From DASZBX01 sp035943635 (GTDB lineage Bacteria > Actinomycetota > Actinomycetes > Streptomycetales > Catenulisporaceae), in the NCBI GenBank assembly GCA_035943635.1, contig DASZBX010000074.1:23836-87835 (forward strand): DNA of 64,000 nt. Reading direction: 5' to 3'. Made by a program: the position numbers and the translations under genes. Below the pieces are notes generated by a model, which saw only the letters and a list, made by a program, of their open reading frames with translations, ran no database searches and was not told the DNA's origin. Below, in pieces: positions 58,273-64,000 of the stretch (its first letter is position 1; every line of letters begins with the position of its first letter).

Positions 58273-60189
58273 CTACGGGTAGGACACCACGTCGCTGGGT
58301 CCGGCGAAGGCCGGGCTGACGGGGGCGCCGATTCCGTTGATCACGGACTGGATGCCGCCGTCGCCGTCCAGGAACACGGTCAGGATGTCGTGGAACTGGA
58401 CCCCGGCCGTGTCGGGAGCCTGGAAGGCCATCGAGTTCTCGATGTCGATGCCCTGGCTGAAGAAGGAGTAGCTGCCCATGCCGTACCCGGTGAACGTCTT
58501 GACGCTGTTCGGGATGTAAAAGGCCGGGTAGCCGTCCTGGGTCTTGCTCGCCATCCAGGCGGACTGGCTCGGGACGTCGTACGGGTTCTCGTTCTGGAAG
58601 AACAGCAGCCAGCCGTTCTGGCCGTTCCAGACCGTCTCGTTCTTCTGGTAGTGCTCCACGGCCAGGCCGTACGCCGTCACGTTGTTGCCGTTGACGGTCG
58701 TGCCGGTGTCCGCGGTGTTGACGGTCCAGCCCACGCCGTTGCCGTGGTCGGCCCGCCAGGACCAGATGTCGTCCAGGATGGAGTTGTTGCTGTCGTCCAC
58801 GAACGCGTCGGTCACCGAACCGGCCTCGGCGCCGCCCACCCGGAAGAACACGTCGTCGACGGTCACCGGGTCGGAGGCGTGGGTGAACAGCGGGCCGAGC
58901 TTGGTGCCGATGGTCAGCAGGGTCGGGGAGGTGACCGGCCCGGCGTCGAAGATCAAGCCGGAGAGATTGACCCCGCCGACGTCGGTCACGTCCATCGTGG
59001 TGTTGCCGTGCGTCGGGATCAGGGTCGGGAAGCCCAGACCGATGACCTTCGTGTCCGGCCAGATCACGTGGATCGTGGACGGCACGTTGTACACGCCCGG
59101 AGTGAACAGCAGGTTCTTGTCGAACAGCAGGGCCAGGTTGATCTGGGTCACCGTGCTCGACGGGGTGACGACGTAGAACGAGCTGAGCGACAGCGAGCTG
59201 CCCGGGGTGTTCGCGCCCGCATCGGTCCAGGTCGGGCCGGTGCTGTTCTTCTGCAGCGACGGGACGAACACGCGCATGGCGCCGGTCGGGTCGGTGTAGA
59301 GGTAGGGCTCTTCCTCGGTCTGCGGGCAGCTGGCCAGCGTCGTGTACGGCGAGGTGCCGCCCGCGTCGCCGGAGGTGCCGGTGAAGCTCTGTGCCGGCGC
59401 GTTCGGGTCGCCGCAGAAGTCCTGGTTCCACACGCCGTTGGTCCAGTTGTCCAGACTGGTGTCGCGGACCAGGTACTGCTGCTGCGAACCGTTGGTCACC
59501 CCGGCCCCGGAGAACTCGGAGTCGGCGATGAAGCCGCCGCTCGCGAAGTCCGGCGAGCCGTCACAGTAGTCCATCAGGGTCACGTTGCCGTTGACGTGCA
59601 CCCGGCGCATCGGCGAGGCCTGGGACGCGGCCCAGAACTCGGTGTTGGTCTGGCAGCCGGTGCCGCCGGTCACGTCGATGGTCAGGTTGGAGACCGACCG
59701 CCAGAAGTTGTCCGTGGCGTTGCAGTTGCTCTGGCTGCCGATGCACTGGTTGTACGTGTCGATCGAGCCGTTGATCACGACCTGGTTCGGGTTCTGGCCC
59801 AGGCCGGAGACCTGGGTGTAGTAGCCGAGCTGGAAGATCAGCGGGTCGGCCGTGCTGCCGTAGGTCCCGGGTTCGAACAGCACCGCGTAGCGCTGTGTGC
59901 CGAACTGGTTGGAGACCTGCTGCGCGGCGATCGTGTCCAGGGTGGACTGGATCGACGTCTGCGACATGGCCGGGGTGATCAGGTACACGTTCGGGCCGAG
60001 GTTGCCGTTGGCCGTGGCCGGTGCGAGCGCCGGAGCGGCGGCCTGGACCGGGGTGACCGCGTCGGCGGACACCGCGGATCCCAGGACCAGGGCTCCGGCC
60101 GCGGCGGCCGCGGTCAGGAGGCGGACGGGCCCGCGGTGCGCGGGCCGGGCGGTCCCGTGCGGACGCAGGGGCCATCGGGTTCTGCTCAT
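58273..60189 (-). CDS. Large secreted right-handed beta-helix protein
   Basis: A 638-residue exported protein. The signal peptide spans about residues 22-45. The mature part starts with NLGPNVYLITPAMSQTSIQSTLDTI and continues with repeated short strands typical of pectate-lyase-like beta-helices (NGSIDTYNQC, VNGNVTLMDYC, GVNLSGLIFDAGP, NSILDDIWSWRADHGNG). Close relatives in actinobacteria are often labelled adenylyl cyclase or coagulation factor 5/8 protein, but no cyclase domain is visible. The fold and export suggest a polysaccharide lyase or GH55-like hydrolase (inference). AAGG precedes the ATG. Confidence 0.8.
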   Translation of the reverse strand: MSRTRWPLRPHGTARPAHRGPVRLLTAAAAAGALVLGSAVSADAVTPVQAAAPALAPATANGNLGPNVYLITPAMSQTSIQSTLDTIAAQQVSNQFGTQRYAVLFEPGTYGSTADPLIFQLGYYTQVSGLGQNPNQVVINGSIDTYNQCIGSQSNCNATDNFWRSVSNLTIDVTGGTGCQTNTEFWAASQASPMRRVHVNGNVTLMDYCDGSPDFASGGFIADSEFSGAGVTNGSQQQYLVRDTSLDNWTNGVWNQDFCGDPNAPAQSFTGTSGDAGGTSPYTTLASCPQTEEEPYLYTDPTGAMRVFVPSLQKNSTGPTWTDAGANTPGSSLSLSSFYVVTPSSTVTQINLALLFDKNLLFTPGVYNVPSTIHVIWPDTKVIGLGFPTLIPTHGNTTMDVTDVGGVNLSGLIFDAGPVTSPTLLTIGTKLGPLFTHASDPVTVDDVFFRVGGAEAGSVTDAFVDDSNNSILDDIWSWRADHGNGVGWTVNTADTGTTVNGNNVTAYGLAVEHYQKNETVWNGQNGWLLFFQNENPYDVPSQSAWMASKTQDGYPAFYIPNSVKTFTGYGMGSYSFFSQGIDIENSMAFQAPDTAGVQFHDILTVFLDGDGGIQSVINGIGAPVSPAFAGPSDVVSYP

Positions 60190-60444
60190 ACTCTGCCTTT
60201 TCCGGTAGGGACGCCGACGGCAGTCGTCTGCCGACGGTCGTCCGGGGGATCGGGGTGGTGCTGGTGCTGGTGCTGGTGATGTGCGGTGCGCGTTCCTCGA
60301 CACAGCGTGCGGACCGGCCGGGGCGGGAGTGGTCGGAAGGCCGACGAGCCGGCGCCGGGCCGTGCGGGCCGCAGTGCGTTCCCGGCCCGGGGTCACCGGG
60401 CGCGGAGGGGGCCGCGGGCCGGGGATCCGGCGCGGCCGACGGTC

Positions 60445-60458
60445 GGAGAGCGCTCTCC
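60445..60458. promoter_or_regulatory. LacI/CebR-type palindrome upstream of the beta-helix gene
   Basis: GGAGAGCGCTCTCC is a perfect 14-bp palindrome that shares the GAGAGCGCTCTC core with the tandem operators before the GH1 gene at 23.4 kb. It lies about 255 bp upstream of the beta-helix start. A shared LacI-family repressor is plausible. Confidence 0.6.
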
Positions 60459-60940
60459 AGGCGCAGGGTCAACTCCCCTGTCTCGGCCCTGTCAAGAGTG
60501 GGTGCGGGTCAAGAACTTGGCGCTCGAAGGAGCTGACCACCTCGGACTTCATCCGGAGTACACACACCGTAAACGTTTTCGGAATCGGCGTCCAGCCCTC
60601 CGCGGGCGGGGTGTGCGCGGGGGTGGCGGCGAGTCGGCCGGGGCCCGGGCGTGGCCGGGTCGGCTGGATGCCGAAAAGTGTTGCGGGGGTGGGAAATCCG
60701 GTGAATCCGTCAGCTGCGGGGGAGCGGTGCGCGGGGGTGGCGGGGCGAGGAAAACCTGCTGGGGTTCAGTTCGGGGGGTATGCCTGTGGTGCGTGGGGTT
60801 TTGTCGGCGCGGATGTCGGGGGCGGGCTGGTAGCCGAACCTTATGGCTGGCATCCGGCCTGCTTAGGGTTGTTGCGCCAGGGTTTCCCGCGATCGCCACC
60901 CCCTGCCGCGCCTGTCCCTGCCTTCTGCCCGCAGTGAAAA

Positions 60941-61000
60941 CGCACGGCCCCGGTCGGGATTCCAGTCAGAACGACTCGAACCACTGACAAGGGCCGTGCG
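60941..61000 (-). terminator. Candidate terminator of the surface-protein operon
   Basis: Arms CGCACGGCCC (60941-60950) and GGGCCGTGCG (60991-61000) are perfect 10-bp complements with a 40-nt loop, starting 25 bp after the stop of the DUF916-like gene. The long loop lowers confidence. Confidence 0.55.
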
Positions 61001-61025
61001 CTGTTACGACGGTCGGACCGCGGTA

Positions 61026-62177
61026 TCACCCGCCGAATCCGGACCGGTTCCGCCGACGCCGGCGGGCGAGTGGGAACGCCGCGGCCCCCAACAGGCCGGA
61101 ACCCACCAGGCCGCTGGTGATCAAAGCGGTGTGCCCGCCGGACGAGGCCGGGTGCGCGGGCGCCGGCTTGGCCGAGCCGGGGGCGTTCGGGAAGGTGATC
61201 CGGGCCTGGTACTTCTCGTCCAGCAGACCGCTCTTGAGCTCGATGGTGGCGTTCCAGGGGCCGTTGGGCAGCTGGTTCGTCAGCACCGAGTGCACCGGCT
61301 CGGTCTGCCCGGGTGCCAGGGTCGTGCCCAGCGTGACCGGGTACGGGCCGGCTGTCAGCGCGCCGTTGACCTGGGACAGGGTCACGGTGCCGGACAGGTC
61401 CAGGGCGCGGCCGCCGGTGTTGTCCACCATGGCCGACACCTCTGGGCGGTTCTTCGCGTCGCGCTGCGCGGTGAACGAGTCGACGACGAAGTTCGACGCG
61501 GGCGGGTTGTTCCCGCCGACGTTCAGGTAGATCCGCATCCCGACCCGGTTGACCAGGGCGATGGACCCCGGGGTGGTCTCGTGCACCTCGGCCCAGACGA
61601 TCGCGTAGCGCTCGCCGGGGGCCGCGTCCGCGGGCACGGAGATGGTGATGGTGTCCAGCGCCGTGCCGCCGGTGGACAGGTCCACCGAGTCCTGGCTCAC
61701 GCTGGTCCACGAGGACAGCTCGTTCGCGTCATGGCCCGCCGCGCCGACGAACGAACCGCCGGTGATGGTGGCCGCGGCCGGATAGACGTCGACGTGCAGT
61801 GGAGCCGGGTAGTCCGTGGACAGCTGGATCCGGCGGTGGATGGTGGTCCCCGGGGCCAGGTTGTCGATGATGTGCTCGAACGCGCGCGGGTCCTGGGACT
61901 CGTCGACCGGCACGTCGACCAGCCGGATGCCGAACTTGGAGTTCGACGGCGGCCGGGTCGGCGGCGTACTCGGCCAGGGGCCGGTCGGCCCGTCCTCGGC
62001 CAGGGCGTGCAGGCCCACCGAGGCGGCGGGCACGCGGGCGGACTCGGCCGGAGTCCGCGACGGGAGTCCGACCGCGGCCCGGGACGGGGACGCGAGCGCG
62101 GACGCGGAGGCGGGGGTGGCGGCGACGGCCGCGGCGAGCGCCGCGGCCGTCAACGCGGTCAGGTGGAGAGTGCGCAC
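61026..62177 (-). CDS. DUF916-like (WxL-interacting) surface protein
   Basis: A 383-residue secreted, membrane-anchored protein. It has a signal peptide (about residues 1-26) and a Pro-rich linker. A beta-sandwich region (about 80-210, FGIRLVDVPVDESQDPRAF, NLAPGTTIHRRIQLS, ERYAIVWAEV) resembles the DUF916 domain found beside WxL proteins, and a second beta domain spans about 225-325. It ends with a C-terminal transmembrane helix (LITSGLVGSGLLGAAAF) and a basic tail (RRRRRN). The GTG starts 8 bp after the upstream WxL-like gene, so they form an operon. Confidence 0.75.
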   Translation of the reverse strand: MRTLHLTALTAAALAAAVAATPASASALASPSRAAVGLPSRTPAESARVPAASVGLHALAEDGPTGPWPSTPPTRPPSNSKFGIRLVDVPVDESQDPRAFEHIIDNLAPGTTIHRRIQLSTDYPAPLHVDVYPAAATITGGSFVGAAGHDANELSSWTSVSQDSVDLSTGGTALDTITISVPADAAPGERYAIVWAEVHETTPGSIALVNRVGMRIYLNVGGNNPPASNFVVDSFTAQRDAKNRPEVSAMVDNTGGRALDLSGTVTLSQVNGALTAGPYPVTLGTTLAPGQTEPVHSVLTNQLPNGPWNATIELKSGLLDEKYQARITFPNAPGSAKPAPAHPASSGGHTALITSGLVGSGLLGAAAFPLARRRRRNRSGFGG

Positions 62178-62185
62178 AATGTCGG

Positions 62186-62725
62186 TTAGTTCACGCTGTG
62201 GGTGATGGTGCTGGTGTACTGGCCGACGAGGGTGTTGCCCGGGACGGTCACGGTGATGGTGGGGTTCCAGGTCGCGGTGTTGACGCCGCTGACCAGGTTG
62301 CCCTGGACGACGGTGCCGGGCGGGTAGATCGGGGTGAGGATGGTGCCGGTGGCGACGACGTTGCCGGTGGTGTTGATCGGGCCGGGGTTGTAAGAGCTGG
62401 ACCCGGGGGCGGAGACGGAGACGGTGCTGGACGGGCCGATGAAGTCCACGCCGCCGGCGGTGACGGTCCAGCCGGCGGTGCCACCGCGGGCGTCGGTCAC
62501 GGTGACGTTCCCGAGCTGCGCGCTGACGTCCTGCGGGGTCACGCTGACGGGCACGCTGCCCAGGTCCACGGGGCCGACCGGCACGGTGATGGACAGCGCC
62601 CCGCCGGTGACCTCGAAGGTCACCGGAGTCGAGCCGGTGGTGGCGGCCTGGGCCGGTGCACCCGCGGCGACGACGACTGTCGCCAGCCCCGCGGCCAGAG
62701 GCAGCGCGAGAGTACGCATACGCAT
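62186..62725 (-). CDS. WxL-like secreted protein
   Basis: A 179-residue exported beta-rich protein. The signal peptide ends near AGAPAQA (about residue 27). The mature part (STPVTFEVTGGALSITVPVG, NVTVTDARGGTAGWTVTAGGVDF, NPTITVTVPGNTLVGQYTSTITHSV) has the organisation of WxL-type surface proteins, with a WTV motif in place of strict WxL. ATG 62725 has AAGGA 8 nt upstream. Directly followed by the DUF916-like gene; such pairs attach to peptidoglycan in Gram-positive bacteria. Confidence 0.72.
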   Translation of the reverse strand: MRMRTLALPLAAGLATVVVAAGAPAQAATTGSTPVTFEVTGGALSITVPVGPVDLGSVPVSVTPQDVSAQLGNVTVTDARGGTAGWTVTAGGVDFIGPSSTVSVSAPGSSSYNPGPINTTGNVVATGTILTPIYPPGTVVQGNLVSGVNTATWNPTITVTVPGNTLVGQYTSTITHSVN

Positions 62726-62932
62726 GTTTGGAATCCTTAGCTTTGCGGACGAATGGTGAGAAGGCGGTCTTCTCGTATTTCGTACGGTATACATCCGGGG
62801 TGGTGAAGTGGGTGTTCTGACAGCTGACATGCGGATAAATGTTTTTTTGTACGCTGTTTGTGTAGTGAAGTGGGGTTGTGGGCGAGTCGTGGGTCGGGGG
62901 TTCGGGTGGGTGGGTTTTCTAGACTGGGTGGC

Positions 62933-63562
62933 ATGGACTCGGATGTGGATGTGGATGTGGATGTGGATGTGGATGTGGTGACGACGTATGTGGCGCTGCT
63001 CGGGGCGGTCAACGTTGGTGGGCGCAAGGTGCCGATGGCGCAGTTGCGCGAGGTGATGGCCGAGCTGGGATATGAGGACGTGCGGACTTACCTTGCGAGC
63101 GGGAATGTTGTGTTTGCGGCCACGGCTGTCAGTTCTGGCAATTGGGATGAGGATGCTGTTGGCAGGTGGATTGGGGAGGCGCTGGAGGAGCGGTTTGGTT
63201 TTGAGGTGCCTTGTCTTGTGCGGGATGGTGATTATCTGCGGTCGGTTGTGAGTGCGTGTCCGTTTCCTGCTGATGAGTTGGAGGGTAGGCAGTTGCATGT
63301 CACGTTTTACTCCCGGCCTGGCTTGCCCGAGCGGTTTGCGGAGATCGATCAGGCGGGTTTTGCGCCTGAGGCGTTCGGGGTCTGGGATCAGGTTTTGTAT
63401 CTTTATGCGCCTGATGGGGTTGGGCGTTCTCCGCTGGCTGCGGCGTTGGCGAAGGTTGATAGACGGGCGAAGGATGTGTTCGGGACCAGTCGGAATTGGA
63501 ATACTGTGAAGGCGTTGGTTGAGATGATGCCGGCTGAGGTGGGGGCTCCGGGGGAAAGTTAA
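62933..63562 (+). CDS. DUF1697-family protein
   Basis: A 209-residue cytoplasmic protein of the DUF1697 family, function unknown. The family start TTYVALLGAVNVGGRKVPMAQLREVM follows an unusual (Asp-Val)6 stretch encoded by a GATGTG repeat. ASGNVVF and SRNWNTVKALVEM are also conserved. Codon use differs from all neighbours: many codons end in T or A, for example TTG, GTT and GGT, which suggests recent acquisition. The start is ATG 62933, but several GTG codons inside the repeat could also start translation. Confidence 0.85.
   Translation: MDSDVDVDVDVDVDVVTTYVALLGAVNVGGRKVPMAQLREVMAELGYEDVRTYLASGNVVFAATAVSSGNWDEDAVGRWIGEALEERFGFEVPCLVRDGDYLRSVVSACPFPADELEGRQLHVTFYSRPGLPERFAEIDQAGFAPEAFGVWDQVLYLYAPDGVGRSPLAAALAKVDRRAKDVFGTSRNWNTVKALVEMMPAEVGAPGES
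62942..62977 (+). repeat. GATGTG hexanucleotide tandem repeat in the start of the DUF1697 gene
   Basis: Six perfect copies of GATGTG encode alternating Asp-Val right after the start codon. Since the unit is six bases, copy-number change would not shift the frame. Each unit also offers a GTG start codon. Confidence 0.95.
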
Positions 63563-63611
63563 GTTGGGTGGGTGGTTGGGTGGCGGTGATTGAGTTGAAG
63601 TCAAAGGCGGC

Positions 63612-63677
63612 CCGTGGTGATTTTCCGCGCAGGGTCAGGCGATCGGAGAGTTTCTATACGCGAGAAAATCACCACGG
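63612..63677. repeat. Long inverted repeat (14-bp perfect arms)
   Basis: CCGTGGTGATTTTC (63612-63625) pairs with GAAAATCACCACGG (63664-63677). CGCG on the inside of each arm extends the stem with a small bulge. It lies 50 bp after the DUF1697 gene. It could be a terminator or one copy of a dispersed palindromic element. Confidence 0.75.
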
Positions 63678-63835
63678 TTTTCTGCGGCGGTCGACTTCCG
63701 TAGAGCTCATCCCGAGTGGTGCGCTGGGTGCGCAGGCGACAGTCCTGCCGTGGTTGTCTTGATCGCGGGCAAGTAGGCCACGGGAGTAGGGGATGGTTGA
63801 TTTGTTCTGGTGTCGTGCGATGGGCAGGGGGTCGG

Positions 63836-64000
63836 GTTTCAGGCGCGAGCCACCGGGGCAGGCCTGCTCAACTCAGGTCTCATGGCCGGCTTGCGTTTCG
63901 GCAGGGTCGAGTTTCAGGCGCGAGCCATCGGGGCGGGGCCCGCTCGACGTGGGTGCCGTTGCCGACCTACGTCCTGGCTGTGGCCGGGTTTTCAGGCGCG
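63836..64000. repeat. Spaced direct repeat running off the window end
   Basis: GTTTCAGGCGCGAGCCAYCGGGGC occurs at 63836 and 63911, and its first part (TTTCAGGCGCG) again at 63990-64000, cut by the window edge. Spacing is 75 and 78 bp. Similar GGCAGGG-TCG sequence precedes the first two copies. The rest of 63563-64000 shows no convincing gene. Confidence 0.7.

Larger units (their letters stand above)
60190..61025. other. Long intergenic region with regulatory elements
   Basis: Over 836 bp no convincing gene is seen; the open frames are proline/arginine-rich. Present are a GGTGCT tandem repeat (60257-60280), a perfect 14-bp palindrome (60445-60458), an AAACGTTT palindrome (60571-60578) and a hairpin near 60941-61000. 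It mainly serves as the promoter region of the beta-helix gene. Confidence 0.6.

Noticed and set aside
58273..60189. Adenylyl cyclase
   Set aside because: No cyclase catalytic domain is visible in a secreted beta-helix-like protein.
60549..60899. Proline-rich minus-strand ORF
   Set aside because: Low-complexity Pro/Arg composition, no ribosome-binding site and no family; probably noncoding.
63568..63762. Short plus-strand ORF after the DUF1697 gene
   Set aside because: It reads straight through the inverted repeat and has no recognisable features.
63836..64000. CRISPR array
   Set aside because: Only two full units with ~51-nt spacers, imperfect repeat and no cas genes in view; called a direct repeat instead.

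Overview
This is a 64 kb stretch of chromosome from a high-GC actinobacterium. Most codons end in G or C and GTG/TTG starts are common. The window carries a chaplin-type surface protein, F420-dependent and LuxR-LAL type genes, a Tat-exported phospholipase C, and the ribH-hisE-hisG gene order. A filamentous, soil-type lineage (Streptomycetales or Catenulisporales-like) fits best; that placement is inference. I saw no rRNA, tRNA, insertion sequence, prophage or CRISPR array.

Layout. 1-6.5 kb: a hypothetical protein, a DUF3516 helicase, a small membrane protein, and a secreted phospholipase C with a PHO-box-like site and its own terminator. 6.5-13 kb: coaA, then a tightly overlapping operon encoding the STM4014, STM4013, STM4012, STM4011 and STM4015 families (ATP-grasp, phosphatase/sulfatase-fold hydrolase, two radical SAM enzymes, leucine-rich-repeat protein). 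This conserved cluster has no established function that I know of and is the best candidate here for an undescribed system; a 14-codon ORF sits inside it. 13-19.7 kb: an M48 membrane protease whose tail runs into an antisense ORF, an FMN riboswitch, ribE-ribM-ribB-ribH, hisE-hisG and a PH-domain protein. 19.7-26.6 kb: a truncated prolyl oligopeptidase, a LacI regulator with a GH1 beta-glucosidase and tandem operators, a HIT-gene remnant, glyoxalase-like genes, an RHH-VOC-methyltransferase operon and a DUF6924 protein.

26.9-40.4 kb: a low-complexity membrane protein, a three-module chaplin-like protein, an F420 LLM oxidoreductase, VOC and alpha/beta hydrolase genes, a DUF2975/XRE pair, a glycolate-oxidase-like FAD enzyme, a GH15 glucoamylase with two CBM25-like modules, an internally deleted LAL regulator and a complete S9 peptidase. 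41-50.5 kb: an MFS-MarR efflux operon, a flavin disulfide oxidoreductase with an altered C-terminal motif, a DUF574 methyltransferase, TetR and a second MFS, a secreted 3D-domain/CBM protein, SRPBCC, and a Phd/RelE toxin-antitoxin pair.

50.6-57.4 kb: scoAB and a sugar-type ABC transporter (lipoprotein, double ATPase, permease), divergent from a GntR/FCD regulator. 57.4-64 kb: a hypothetical anchored protein, a large secreted beta-helix protein with a LacI-type palindrome upstream, a WxL-like/DUF916-like surface pair, a DUF1697 gene of atypical codon usage with a hexanucleotide repeat at its start, a long inverted repeat, and a 75-78 bp-spaced repeat that runs off the window end.

Themes. Extracellular polymer use (GH1, GH15, beta-helix protein, ABC importer), surface and cell-wall proteins (chaplin-like, WxL/DUF916, 3D-CBM), riboflavin and histidine biosynthesis, and several decayed genes (POP, HIT, LAL). 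All family names come from recognising sequence motifs by eye; no database search was run.
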